A DNA stretch of 64,000 nt, from contig NC_083597.1 in assembly GCF_020882245.1 (NCBI RefSeq), positions 49,578,152-49,642,151 of the forward strand. The letters run 5' to 3'. This document shows, piece by piece, positions 10,994 to 24,729 of this stretch (position 1 is the stretch's first letter; each line of letters starts with the position of its first letter). The position numbers and the translations under genes are program-made. The DNA is from Rhopalosiphum padi. Lineage: Eukaryota > Arthropoda > Insecta > Hemiptera > Aphididae. Under the pieces are notes generated by a model. That model made no database searches and had not been told where the DNA came from. It saw nothing but the letters and a program-made list of their open reading frames with translations.

Positions 10994-13900
10994 ATGTTGT
11001 CCAATCTAACTTTATGTTGGCCAAATTAAATTCATGTTGTCCAATCTTAAAAAATGTTATAAAAAAAAAAATGTTGTCCAATCTAACTTTTTTTTGGCCA
11101 ATTTAAATTCATGTTGTCCAATCTTAATAAATGTTGTCCAATCATAAAAAATGTTGTCCAAAAAAAAAATGTTGTCCAATCTAACTTTATGTTGGCCAAA
11201 TTAAATTCATGTTGTCCAATCTTAAAAAATGTTGTCCAATCATAAAAAATGTTGTCCAAAAAAAATGTCCAAAAAAATAAATGTTGTCCAATCTTTTTTT
11301 ATTTTGGCCAAATTAAATTCATGTTGTCCAATCTTAAAAAATGTTATAAAAAAAAAAATGTTGTCCAATCTAACTTTATTTTGGACAATTTTAATTCATG
11401 TTGCCCAATCTAACTTTATGTTGGCCAAATTAAATACATGTTGTCCAATCTTAAAAAATGTTATAAAAAAAAAATGTTGTCCAATCTAACTTTTTTTTGG
11501 CCAATTTAAATTCATGTTGTCCAATCTTAATAAATGTTGTCCAATCATAAAAAATGTTGTCCAAAAAAAAAATGTTGTCTAATCTTACTTTATTTTGGCC
11601 AATTTAAATTCATGTTGTCCAATCTTAATAAATGTTGTCCAATCATAAAAAATGTTGTCCAAAAAAAAAATGTTGTCTAATCTTACTTTATTTTGGCCAA
11701 TTTAAATTCATGTTGTCCAATCTTAATAAATGTTGTCCAATCATAAAAAATGTTGTACAAAAAAAAAATGTCCAAAAAAATAAATGTTGTCCAATCTAAC
11801 TTTATGTTGGCAAATTTTAAAAAATGTTGTCCAAACTAAAAAAATGTTGTCCAACCATAAAAAATGTTGTCCAAAAAAAAATGTCCAAAAAATAAATGTT
11901 GTCCAATCTAACATTAGGTTGGCCAAATTAAATTCATGTTGTCCAATCTTAAAAAATGTTATAAAAAAAAAAATGTTGTCCAATCTAACTTTTTTTTGGC
12001 TAATTTAAATTCATGTTGTCCAATCTTAATAAATGTTGTCCAATCATAAAAAATGTTGTACAAAAAAAAAATGTCCAAAAAAATAAATGTTGTCCAATCT
12101 AACTTTATGTTGGCAAATTTTAAAAAATGTTGTCCAATCTAACTTTATGTTGGCCAATTTTAATAAATGTTGTCCAATCTAACTTTATGTTGGCAAATTT
12201 TAATTCATGTTGTCCAATCTTAAAAAATGTTGTCCAACCATAAAAAATGTTGTCCAAAAAAAAATGTCCAAAAAAAAATGTCCAAAAAAAAATGTTGTCT
12301 AATCTAACTTTATTTTGGCCAATTTAAATTCATGTTGTCCAATCTTAAAAAATGTTGTCCAATCTTAAAAAATGTTGTCCAATCTAACTTTATGTTGGCC
12401 AATTTTAATAAATGTTGTCCAATCTAACTTTATGTTGGCAAATTTTAATTCATGTTGTCCAATCTTAATAAATGTTGTCCAACCATAAAAAATGTTGTCC
12501 AAAAAAAAATGTCCAAAAAAAAATGTTGTCTAATCTAACTTTATTTTGGCCAATTTAAATTCATGTTGTCCAATCTTAATAAATGTTGTCCAATCTTAAA
12601 GAATGTTGTCCAACCATAAAAAATGTTGTCTAAAAAAAAATGTCCAAAAAAATAAATGTTGCCCAATCTAACTTTTTTTTGGCCAATTTAAATTCATGTT
12701 GTCCAATCTTAGTAAATGTTGTCCAATCATAAAAAATGTTGTACAAAAAAAAAATGTCCAAAAAAATAAATGTCCAATCTAACTTTATGTTGGCAAATTT
12801 TAAAAAATGTTGTCCAATCTAACTTTATGTTGGCCAATTTTAATAAATGTTGTCCAATCTAACTTTATGTTGGCAAATTTTAATTCATGTTGTCCAATCT
12901 TAATAAATGTTGTCCAACCATAAAAAATGTTGTCCAAAAAAAAATGTCCAAAAAAAAATGTTGTCTAATCTAACTTTATTTTGGCCAATTTAAATTCATG
13001 TTGTCCAATCTTAAAAAATGTTGTCCAATCTTAAAAAATGTTGTCCAATCATAAAAAATGTTGTCCAAAAAAAATGTCCAAAAAAATAAATGTTGTCCAA
13101 TCTAACTTTATGTTGGCCAATATAAATTCATGTTGTCCAATCATAAAAAATGTTGTCCAAAAAAAAAATGTTGTCCAATCTAACTTTATAATGGCCAAAT
13201 TAAATTCATGTTGTCCAATCTTAAAAAATGTTATAAAAAAAAAAATGTTGTCCAATCTAACTTTATTTTGGACAATTTAAATTCATGTTGTCCAATCTTA
13301 ATAAATGTTGTCCAATCTTAAAGAATGTTGTCCAACCATAAAAAATGTTGTCTAAAAAAAAATGTCCAAAAAAATAAATGTTGCCCAATCTAACTTTATG
13401 TTGGCAAATTTTAATAAATGTTGTCCAATCTAACTTTATGTTGGCAAATTTTAATTCATGTTGTCCAATCTAACTTTATGTAGGCAAATTTTAATTCATG
13501 TTGTCCAATCTTAAAAAATGTTGTCCAATCATAAAAAATGTTGTCCAAAAAAAATGTCCAAAAAAATAAATGTTGTCCAATCTAACTTTATGTTGGCCAA
13601 TTTAAATTCATGTTGTCCAATCATAAAAAATGTTGTCCAATCTTAAAAAATGTTATAAAAAAAAAATGTTGTCCAATTTAACTTTATTTTGGACAATTTT
13701 AATTCATGTTGCCCAATCTAACTTTATGTTGGCCAAATTAAATTCATGTTGTCCAATCTTAAAAAATGTTATAAAAAAAAATGTCCAATCTAACTTTATT
13801 TTGGACAATTTTAATTCATGTTGTCCAATCTTCATAAATGTTGTCCAATCTTAAAGAATGTTGTCCAACCATAAAAAATGTTGTCTAAAAAAAAATGTCC

Positions 13901-16730
13901 AAAAAAATAAATGTTGCCCAATCTAACTTTTTTTTGGCCAATTTAAATTCATGTTGTCCAATCTTAGTAAATGTTGTCCAATCATAAAAAATGTTGTACA
14001 AAAAAAAAATGTCCAAAAAAATAAATGTCCAATCTAACTTTATGTTGGCAAATTTTAAAAAATGTTGTCCAATCTAACTTTATGTTGGCCAATTTTAATA
14101 AATGTTGTCCAATCTAACTTTATGTTGGCAAATTTTAATTCATGTTGTCCAATCTTAATAAATGTTGTCCAACCATAAAAAATGTTGTCCAAAAAAAAAT
14201 GTCCAAAAAAAAATGTTGTCTAATCTAACTTTATTTTGGCCAATTTAAATTCATGTTGTCCAATCTTAAAAAATGTTGTCCAATCTTAAAAAATGTTGTC
14301 CAATCATAAAAAATGTTGTCCAAAAAAAATGTCCAAAAAAATAAATGTTGTCCAATCTAACTTTATGTTGGCCAATATAAATTCATGTTGTCCAATCATA
14401 AAAAATGTTGTCCAAAAAAAAAATGTTGTCCAATCTAACTTTATAATGGCCAAATTAAATTCATGTTGTCCAATCTTAAAAAATGTTATAAAAAAAAAAA
14501 TGTTGTCCAATCTAACTTTATTTTGGACAATTTAAATTCATGTTGTCCAATCTTAATAAATGTTGTCCAATCTTAAAGAATGTTGTCCAACCATAAAAAA
14601 TGTTGTCTAAAAAAAAATGTCCAAAAAAATAAATGTTGCCCAATCTAACTTTATGTTGGCAAATTTTAATAAATGTTGTCCAATCTAACTTTATGTTGGC
14701 AAATTTTAATTCATGTTGTCCAATCTAACTTTATGTAGGCAAATTTTAATTCATGTTGTCCAATCTTAAAAAATGTTGTCCAATCATAAAAAATGTTGTC
14801 CAAAAAAAATGTCCAAAAAAATAAATGTTGTCCAATCTAACTTTATGTTGGCCAATTTAAATTCATGTTGTCCAATCATAAAAAATGTTGTCCAATCTTA
14901 AAAAATGTTATAAAAAAAAAATGTTGTCCAATTTAACTTTATTTTGGACAATTTTAATTCATGTTGCCCAATCTAACTTTATGTTGGCCAAATTAAATTC
15001 ATGTTGTCCAATCTTAAAAAATGTTATAAAAAAAAATGTCCAATCTAACTTTATTTTGGACAATTTTAATTCATGTTGTCCAATCTTAATAAATGTTGTC
15101 CAATCTTAAAAAATGTTGTCCAATCATAAAAAATGTTGTCCAAAAAAAAATGTCCAAAAAATAAATGTTGTCCAATCTAACTTTATTTTGGCCAATTAAA
15201 ATTCATGTTGTCCAATCTTAATAAATGTTGTACAATCTAACTTTATTTTGTCCAATTTTAATTCATGTAGTCCAATCTTAATAAATGTTGTCCAAAAAAA
15301 TAAATGTTGTACAAAAAAAAAATGTCCAAAAAAATAAATGTTGTCCAATCTAACTTTATGTTGGCAAATTTTAAAAAATGTTGTCCAATCTAACTTTATG
15401 TTGGCCAATTTTAATAAATGTTGTCCAATCTAACTTTATGTTGGCCAATTTTAATAAATGTTGTCCAATCTAACTTTATGTTGGCAAATTTTAATTCATG
15501 TTGTCCAATCTTAAAAAATGTTGTCCAACCATAAAAAATGTTGTCCAAAAAAAAATGTCCAAAAAAAAATGTCCAAAAAAAAATGTTGTCTAATCTAACT
15601 TTATTTTGGCCAATTTAAATTCATGTTGTCCAATCTTAAAAAATGTTGTCCAATCTTAAAAAATGTTGTCCAATCTAACTTTATGTTGGCCAATTTTAAT
15701 AAATGTTGTCCAATCTAACTTTATGTTGGCAAATTTTAATTCATGTTGTACAATCTTAATAAATGTTGTCCAACCATAAAAAATGTTGTCCAAAAAAAAA
15801 TGTCCAAAAAAAAATGTTGTCTAATCTAACTTTATTTTGGCCAATTTAAATTCATGTTGTCCAATCTTAAAAAATGTTGTCCAATCTTAAAAAATGTTGT
15901 CCAAAAAAAAATGTCCAAAAAAAAATGTTGTCTAATCTAACTTTATTTTGGCCAATTTAAATTCATGTTGTCCAATCTTAATAAATGTTGTCCAATCATA
16001 AAAAATGTTGTACAAAAAAAAAATGTCCAAAAAAATAAATGTCCAATCTAACTTTATGTTGGCAAATTTTAAAAAATGTTGTCCAATCTAACTTTATGTT
16101 GGCCAATTTTAATAAATGTTGTCCAATCTAACTTTATGTTGGCAAATTTTAATTCATGTTGTCCAATCTAACTTTATGTAGGCAAATTTTAATTCATGTT
16201 GTCCAATCTTAAAAAATGTTGTCCAATCATAAAAAATGTTGTCCAAAAAAAATGTCCAAAAAAATAAATGTTGTCCAATCTAACTTTATGTTGGCCAATT
16301 TAAATTCATGTTGTCCAATCATAAAAAATGTTGTCCAATCTTAAAAAATGTTATAAAAAAAAAATGTTGTCCAATTTAACTTTATTTTGGACAATTTTAA
16401 TTCATGTTGCCCAATCTAACTTTATGTTGGCCAAATTAAATTCATGTTGTCCAATCTTAAAAAATGTTATAAAAAAAAATGTCCAATCTAACTTTATGTT
16501 GGCAAATTTTAATTCATGTTGTACAATCTTAATAAATGTTGTCCAACCATAAAAAATGTTGTCCAAAAAAAAATGTCCAAAAAAATAAATGTTGTCCAAT
16601 CTAACTTTATTTTGGCCAATTAAAATTCATGTTGTCCAATCTTAATAAATGTTGTACAATCTAACTTTATTTTGTCCAATTTTAATTCATGTAGTCCAAT
16701 CTTAATAAATGTTGTCCAAAAAAATAAATG
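10994..16730 (+). repeat. A block A3, long AT-rich satellite
   Basis: This 5,737-bp block is collinear with A2 (98-bp and 1,255-bp duplications included) up to about 15,110. It then carries about 1 kb of extra monomers (roughly 15,110-16,330) related to 2,140-2,800 and to A1 before rejoining the common border. The 12,294-16,162 part recurs at 46,466-50,334. No genes. Confidence 0.92.
12570..15079 (+). repeat. 1,255-bp tandem duplication in A3 (two units)
   Basis: These are the same two units as in A2, displaced by 5,359. The TATAATGGCC-bearing monomer and downstream markers appear twice, 1,255 bp apart (near 13,190 and 14,445). Boundaries are transferred from A2 by the offset and are approximate. 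Confidence 0.82.
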
Positions 16731-17320
16731 TTTAATCTTTCGGCTGGAAATTAGTACAGTCTGGATAGTTGGACAGGCTGGACAGGTTGGATAGTTGGAC
16801 AGGCTGGATAATTGGACAGGCTGGAAAGTTGGACAGGCTGGACAGGTTGGATAGTTAAAAAGGTTGGAAATAAGAACAGGCTGGACAGGCTGGACAGGCT
16901 GGAAAGTTGGACAGGCTGGACAGGTTGGATAGTTGGACAGGCTGGAAAGTTGGACAGGCTGGACAGGTTGGATAGTTGGACAGGTTGGATAGTTGGACAG
17001 GCTGGACAGTTTGGATAGTTGGACAGGCTGGAAAGTTGGACAGGCTGGACAGGTTGGAAAGTTGGACAGGCTGGAAAGTTGGACAGGCTGGATAGTTGGA
17101 CAGGATGGAAAGTTGGACAGGCTTGACAGGTTGGATAGTTGGACAGGTTGGACAGGTTGGATAGTTGGACAGGCTGGACAGGTTGGAAAGTTGGACAGGC
17201 TGGACATGTTGGATAGTTGGACAGGCTGGACAGTTGGACAGGCTGGACAGGTTGGAAAGTTAGACAGGTTGGAAAGTTGGACAGGTTGGATAGTTGGAAT
17301 GGCTGGAAAGATTTTCATTT
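16731..17320 (+). repeat. G block G4, 590-bp class
   Basis: It is the same length and variant order as G2, G3 and G13 (offset 11,686 from G2). Constant entry and exit linkers are present at both ends. Confidence 0.94.
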
Positions 17321-20300
17321 ATGTTGTCCAATCTAACTTTATGTTGGCCAAATTAAATTCATGTTGTCCAATCTTAAAAAATGTTATAAAAAAAAAAATG
17401 TTGTCCAATCTAACTTTTTTTTGGCCAATTTAAATTCATGTTGTCCAATCTTAATAAATGTTGTCCAATCATAAAAAATGTTGTCCAAAAAAAAAATGTT
17501 GTCCAATCTAACTTTATGTTGGCCAAATTAAATTCATGTTGTCCAATCTTAAAAAATGTTGTCCAATCATAAAAAATGTTGTCCAAAAAAAATGTCCAAA
17601 AAAATAAATGTTGTCCAATCTTTTTTTATTTTGGCCAAATTAAATTCATGTTGTCCAATCTTAAAAAATGTTATAAAAAAAAAAATGTTGTCCAATCTAA
17701 CTTTATTTTGGACAATTTTAATTCATGTTGCCCAATCTAACTTTATGTTGGCCAAATTAAATACATGTTGTCCAATCTTAAAAAATGTTATAAAAAAAAA
17801 ATGTTGTCCAATCTAACTTTTTTTTGGCCAATTTAAATTCATGTTGTCCAATCTTAATAAATGTTGTCCAATCATAAAAAATGTTGTCCAAAAAAAAAAT
17901 GTTGTCTAATCTTACTTTATTTTGGCCAATTTAAATTCATGTTGTCCAATCTTAATAAATGTTGTCCAATCATAAAAAATGTTGTCCAAAAAAAAAATGT
18001 TGTCTAATCTTACTTTATTTTGGCCAATTTAAATTCATGTTGTCCAATCTTAATAAATGTTGTCCAATCATAAAAAATGTTGTACAAAAAAAAAATGTCC
18101 AAAAAAATAAATGTTGTCCAATCTAACTTTATGTTGGCAAATTTTAAAAAATGTTGTCCAAACTAAAAAAATGTTGTCCAACCATAAAAAATGTTGTCCA
18201 AAAAAAAATGTCCAAAAAATAAATGTTGTCCAATCTAACATTAGGTTGGCCAAATTAAATTCATGTTGTCCAATCTTAAAAAATGTTATAAAAAAAAAAA
18301 TGTTGTCCAATCTAACTTTTTTTTGGCTAATTTAAATTCATGTTGTCCAATCTTAATAAATGTTGTCCAATCATAAAAAATGTTGTACAAAAAAAAAATG
18401 TCCAAAAAAATAAATGTTGTCCAATCTAACTTTATGTTGGCAAATTTTAAAAAATGTTGTCCAATCTAACTTTATGTTGGCCAATTTTAATAAATGTTGT
18501 CCAATCTAACTTTATGTTGGCAAATTTTAATTCATGTTGTCCAATCTTAAAAAATGTTGTCCAACCATAAAAAATGTTGTCCAAAAAAAAATGTCCAAAA
18601 AAAAATGTCCAAAAAAAAATGTTGTCTAATCTAACTTTATTTTGGCCAATTTAAATTCATGTTGTCCAATCTTAAAAAATGTTGTCCAATCTTAAAAAAT
18701 GTTGTCCAATCTAACTTTATGTTGGCCAATTTTAATAAATGTTGTCCAATCTAACTTTATGTTGGCAAATTTTAATTCATGTTGTCCAATCTTAATAAAT
18801 GTTGTCCAACCATAAAAAATGTTGTCCAAAAAAAAATGTCCAAAAAAAAATGTTGTCTAATCTAACTTTATTTTGGCCAATTTAAATTCATGTTGTCCAA
18901 TCTTAATAAATGTTGTCCAATCTTAAAGAATGTTGTCCAACCATAAAAAATGTTGTCTAAAAAAAAATGTCCAAAAAAATAAATGTTGCCCAATCTAACT
19001 TTTTTTTGGCCAATTTAAATTCATGTTGTCCAATCTTAGTAAATGTTGTCCAATCATAAAAAATGTTGTACAAAAAAAAAATGTCCAAAAAAATAAATGT
19101 CCAATCTAACTTTATGTTGGCAAATTTTAAAAAATGTTGTCCAATCTAACTTTATGTTGGCCAATTTTAATAAATGTTGTCCAATCTAACTTTATGTTGG
19201 CAAATTTTAATTCATGTTGTCCAATCTTAATAAATGTTGTCCAACCATAAAAAATGTTGTCCAAAAAAAAATGTCCAAAAAAAAATGTTGTCTAATCTAA
19301 CTTTATTTTGGCCAATTTAAATTCATGTTGTCCAATCTTAAAAAATGTTGTCCAATCTTAAAAAATGTTGTCCAATCATAAAAAATGTTGTCCAAAAAAA
19401 ATGTCCAAAAAAATAAATGTTGTCCAATCTAACTTTATGTTGGCCAATATAAATTCATGTTGTCCAATCATAAAAAATGTTGTCCAAAAAAAAAATGTTG
19501 TCCAATCTAACTTTATAATGGCCAAATTAAATTCATGTTGTCCAATCTTAAAAAATGTTATAAAAAAAAAAATGTTGTCCAATCTAACTTTATTTTGGAC
19601 AATTTAAATTCATGTTGTCCAATCTTAATAAATGTTGTCCAATCTTAAAGAATGTTGTCCAACCATAAAAAATGTTGTCTAAAAAAAAATGTCCAAAAAA
19701 ATAAATGTTGCCCAATCTAACTTTATGTTGGCAAATTTTAATAAATGTTGTCCAATCTAACTTTATGTTGGCAAATTTTAATTCATGTTGTCCAATCTAA
19801 CTTTATGTAGGCAAATTTTAATTCATGTTGTCCAATCTTAAAAAATGTTGTCCAATCATAAAAAATGTTGTCCAAAAAAAATGTCCAAAAAAATAAATGT
19901 TGTCCAATCTAACTTTATGTTGGCCAATTTAAATTCATGTTGTCCAATCATAAAAAATGTTGTCCAATCTTAAAAAATGTTATAAAAAAAAAATGTTGTC
20001 CAATTTAACTTTATTTTGGACAATTTTAATTCATGTTGCCCAATCTAACTTTATGTTGGCCAAATTAAATTCATGTTGTCCAATCTTAAAAAATGTTATA
20101 AAAAAAAATGTCCAATCTAACTTTATTTTGGACAATTTTAATTCATGTTGTCCAATCTTCATAAATGTTGTCCAATCTTAAAGAATGTTGTCCAACCATA
20201 AAAAATGTTGTCTAAAAAAAAATGTCCAAAAAAATAAATGTTGCCCAATCTAACTTTTTTTTGGCCAATTTAAATTCATGTTGTCCAATCTTAGTAAATG

Positions 20301-21879
20301 TTGTCCAATCATAAAAAATGTTGTACAAAAAAAAAATGTCCAAAAAAATAAATGTCCAATCTAACTTTATGTTGGCAAATTTTAAAAAATGTTGTCCAAT
20401 CTAACTTTATGTTGGCCAATTTTAATAAATGTTGTCCAATCTAACTTTATGTTGGCAAATTTTAATTCATGTTGTCCAATCTTAATAAATGTTGTCCAAC
20501 CATAAAAAATGTTGTCCAAAAAAAAATGTCCAAAAAAAAATGTTGTCTAATCTAACTTTATTTTGGCCAATTTAAATTCATGTTGTCCAATCTTAAAAAA
20601 TGTTGTCCAATCTTAAAAAATGTTGTCCAATCATAAAAAATGTTGTCCAAAAAAAATGTCCAAAAAAATAAATGTTGTCCAATCTAACTTTATGTTGGCC
20701 AATATAAATTCATGTTGTCCAATCATAAAAAATGTTGTCCAAAAAAAAAATGTTGTCCAATCTAACTTTATAATGGCCAAATTAAATTCATGTTGTCCAA
20801 TCTTAAAAAATGTTATAAAAAAAAAAATGTTGTCCAATCTAACTTTATTTTGGACAATTTAAATTCATGTTGTCCAATCTTAATAAATGTTGTCCAATCT
20901 TAAAGAATGTTGTCCAACCATAAAAAATGTTGTCTAAAAAAAAATGTCCAAAAAAATAAATGTTGCCCAATCTAACTTTATGTTGGCAAATTTTAATAAA
21001 TGTTGTCCAATCTAACTTTATGTTGGCAAATTTTAATTCATGTTGTCCAATCTAACTTTATGTAGGCAAATTTTAATTCATGTTGTCCAATCTTAAAAAA
21101 TGTTGTCCAATCATAAAAAATGTTGTCCAAAAAAAATGTCCAAAAAAATAAATGTTGTCCAATCTAACTTTATGTTGGCCAATTTAAATTCATGTTGTCC
21201 AATCATAAAAAATGTTGTCCAATCTTAAAAAATGTTATAAAAAAAAAATGTTGTCCAATTTAACTTTATTTTGGACAATTTTAATTCATGTTGCCCAATC
21301 TAACTTTATGTTGGCCAAATTAAATTCATGTTGTCCAATCTTAAAAAATGTTATAAAAAAAAATGTCCAATCTAACTTTATTTTGGACAATTTTAATTCA
21401 TGTTGTCCAATCTTAATAAATGTTGTCCAATCTTAAAAAATGTTGTCCAATCATAAAAAATGTTGTCCAAAAAAAAATGTCCAAAAAATAAATGTTGTCC
21501 AATCTAACTTTATTTTGGCCAATTAAAATTCATGTTGTCCAATCTTAATAAATGTTGTACAATCTAACTTTATTTTGTCCAATTTTAATTCATGTAGTCC
21601 AATCTTAATAAATGTTGTCCAAAAAAATAAATGTTGTACAAAAAAAAAATGTCCAAAAAAATAAATGTTGTCCAATCTAACTTTATGTTGGCAAATTTTA
21701 AAAAATGTTGTCCAATCTAACTTTATTTTGGCCAATTTAAATTCAAGTTGTCCAATCATAAAAAATGTTGTCCAAAAAAAAATGTCCAAAAAAATAAATG
21801 TTGTCCAATCTAACTTTATTTTGGCCAATTTAAATTCAAGTTGTCCAATCTTAATAAATGTTGTCCAAAAAAATAAATG
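17321..21879 (+). repeat. A block A4, long AT-rich satellite ending in a cassette-Y border
   Basis: This 4,559-bp block is collinear with A2 and A3 for most of its length (98-bp and 1,255-bp duplications). Its last about 180 bp switch to the AAATTCAAGTTGTCC variant (twice), which elsewhere marks cassette Y. It is therefore the transition from the long-A to the short-A regime. From about 20,385 it is the start of the 12-kb segmental duplication. Confidence 0.92.
18897..21406 (+). repeat. 1,255-bp tandem duplication in A4 (two units)
   Basis: It corresponds to the A2 duplication at an offset of 11,686. Marker monomers recur 1,255 bp apart. Boundaries are approximate for the reason given for A2. 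Confidence 0.82.
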
Positions 21880-22571
21880 TTTAATCTTTCGGCTGGAAAT
21901 TAGTACAGTCTGGATAGTTGGACAGGCTGGACAGGTTGGATAGTTGGACAGGCTGGATAGTTGGACAGGATGGACAGGTTGGATAGTTGGAAAGGTTGGA
22001 AATAAGAACAGGCTGGACAGGCTGGACAGGCTGGAAAGTTGGATAGTTGGACAGGCTGGATAGTTGGACAGGATGGACAGGTTGGATAGTTGGAAAGGTT
22101 GGAAATAAGAACAGGCTGGACAGGCTGGAAAGTTGGATAGTTGGACAGGCTGGATAGTTGGACAGGATGGACAGGTTGGAAAGTTGGACAGGCTGGACAA
22201 GTTGGATAGTTGGACAGGCTGGAAAGTTGGACAGGCTGGACAGGTTAGAAAGTTGGACAGGCTGGAAAGTTAGACAGGCTGGACAGGTTGGAAAGTTGGT
22301 CAGGCTGGACAGGTTGGAAAGTTGGACAGGCTGGACAGGTTGGATAGTTGGACAGGCTGGACAGTTTGGATAGTTGGACAGGCTGGAAAGTTGGACAGGC
22401 TGGACAGGTTGGATAGTTGGACAGGCTGGACAGTTTGGATAGTTGGACATTCTGGAAAGTTGGAAAGTTGGACAGGCTGGAAAGTTGGACAGGCTGGACA
22501 GGTTGGAAAGTTAGACAGGTTGGAAAGTTGGACAGGTTGGATAGTTGGAATGGCTGGAAAGATTTTCATTT
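21880..22571 (+). repeat. G block G5, 692-bp class
   Basis: This is the first G block of the short-A regime. Its 5' side has GGACAGGATGGACAGG twice and two GGTTGGAAATAAGAACAGG interruptions; the 3' side lacks the ACATG module. It has the private-looking words GGACAAGTT and GGACATTCTGG. It is matched in full length by G14. Confidence 0.92.
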
Positions 22572-23153
22572 ATGTTGTCCAATCTAACTTTATTTTGGCC
22601 AATTTGAATTCATGTTGTCCAATCTTAATAAATGTTGTCCAATCTAACTTTATGTTGGCCAATTTAAATTCATGTTGTCCAAAAAAAAATGTCCAATCTA
22701 ACTTTATGTTGGCCAAATTAAATTCATGTTGTCCAATCTTAAAAAATGTTATTAAAAAAAAAAATGTTGTCCAATCTAACTTTATTTTGGACAATTTTAA
22801 TAAATGTTGTCCAATCTAACTTTATGTTGGCCAAATTAAATTCATGTTGTCCAATCTTAAAAAATGTTATAAAAAAAAAATGTTGTCCAATCTAACTTTT
22901 TTTTGGCCAATTTAAATTCATGTTGTCCAATCTTAATAAATGTTGTCCAATCTTAAAAAATGTTGTCCAATCATAAAAAATGTTGTCCAAAAAAAATGTC
23001 CAAAAAAATAAATGTTGTCCAATCTAACTTTATTTTGGCCAATTAAAATTCATGTTGTCCAATCTTAATAAATGTTGTACAATCTAACTTTATTTTGTCC
23101 AATTTTAATTCATGTAGTCCAATCTTAATAAATGTTGTCCAAAAAAATAAATG
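22572..23153 (+). repeat. A block A5, cassette X (582 bp)
   Basis: This short AT-rich block carries a diagnostic GAATTC near its start (22,606) and the GTACAATC and TGTAGTCC variants near its end. It matches A14 and closely resembles A7, A8, A16, A17 and A20. Confidence 0.92.
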
Positions 23154-23976
23154 TTTAATCTTTCGGCTGGAAATTAGTACAGTCTGGATAGTTGGACAGG
23201 CTGGACAGGTTGGATAGTTGGACAGGCTGGATAATTGGACAGGCTGGACAGGCTGGAAAGTTGGACAGGCTGGACAGGTTGGATAGTTGGAAAGGTTGGA
23301 AATAAGAACAGGCTGGACAGGCTGGACGGGCTGGAAAGTTGTACAGGCTGGACAGGTTGGATAGTTGGACAGGTTAGACAGGTTGGATAGTTGGACAGGC
23401 TGGACAGGTTGGAAAGTTGGACAGGCTGGACAGGTTGGATAGTTGGACAGGCTGGACAGTTTGGATAGTTGGACAGGCTGGAAAGTTGGACAGGCTGGAC
23501 AGGTTAGAAAGTTGGACAGGCTGGAAAGTTGGACAGGCTGGAAAGTTGGAAAGGTTGGAAATAAGAACAGGCTGGACAGGTTGGAAAGTTGGACAGGCTG
23601 GACAGGTTGGATAGTTGGACAGGTTGGATAGTTGGACAGGCTGGACAGTTTGGATAGTTGGACAGGCTGGAAAGTTGGACAGGCTGGACAGGTTAGAAAG
23701 TTGGACAGGCTGGAAAGTTGGACAGGCTGGAAAGTTGGACAGGCTGGATAGTTGGACAGGATGGAAAGTTGGACAGGCTTGACAGGTTGGATAGTTGGAC
23801 AGGCTGGACAGGTTGGATAGTTGGACAGGCTGGACAGGTTGGAAAGTTGGACAGGCTGGACATGTTGGATAGTTGGACAGGCTGGACAGTTGGACAGGCT
23901 GGACAGGTTGGAAAGTTAGACAGGTTGGAAAGTTGGACAGGTTGGATAGTTGGAATGGCTGGAAAGATTTTCATTT
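23154..23976 (+). repeat. G block G6, 823-bp class
   Basis: The 5' side has GGCTGGATAATTGG and one GGACGGGCTGG word, which supplies a CpG. The 3' side has the ACATG module. Length equals G15 and G18. It differs from G15 at about 23,375 (GGTTAGACAGG instead of GGTTGGACAGG). Confidence 0.92.
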
Positions 23977-24729
23977 ATGTTGTCCAATCTAACTTTATGT
24001 TGGCCAATTTAAATTCATGTTGTCCAATCATAAAAAATGTTGTCCAAAAAAAAAATGTCCAATCTAACTTTATGTTGGCCAAATTAAATTCATGTTGTCC
24101 AATCTTAAAAAATGTTATAAAAAAAAAATGTTGTCCAATCTAACTTTATTTTGGACAATTTTAATTCATGTTGCCCAATCTAACTTTATGTTGGCCAATT
24201 TTAATAAATGTTGTCCAATCTAACTTTATGTTGGCAAATTTTAAAAAATGTTGTCCAATCTAACTTTATGTTGGCCAATTTTAATAAATGTTGTCCAATC
24301 TAACTTTATGTTGGCAAATTTTAATTCATGTTGTCCAATCTTAAAAAATGTTGTCCAATCATAAAAAATGTTGTCCAAAAAAAATGTCCAAAAAAATAAA
24401 TGTTGTCCAATCTAACTTTATGTTGGCCAATTTAAATTCATGTTGTCCAATCATAAAAAATGTTGTCCAAAAAAAAAATGTTGTCCAATCTAACTTTATG
24501 TTGGCCAAATTAAATTCATGTTGTCCAATCTTAAAAAATGTTATAAAAAAAAAAATGTTGTCCAATCTAACTTTATTTTGGCCAATTTAAATTCAAGTTG
24601 TCCAATCATAAAAAATGTTGTCCAAAAAAAAATGTCCAAAAAAATAAATGTTGTCCAATCTAACTTTATTTTGGCCAATTTAAATTCAAGTTGTCCAATC
24701 TTAATAAATGTTGTCCAAAAAAATAAATG
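23977..24729 (+). repeat. A block A6, cassette Y (753 bp)
   Basis: This short A block lacks GAATTC at the start and ends with two AAATTCAAGTTGTCC monomers. It is the same length as A10, A15 and A19. It contains one complete 110-115 bp module: CTAACTTT, GGCAAATTTTAATTC, CTTAAAAA, CATAAAAA and two short poly-A monomers. Confidence 0.92.
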
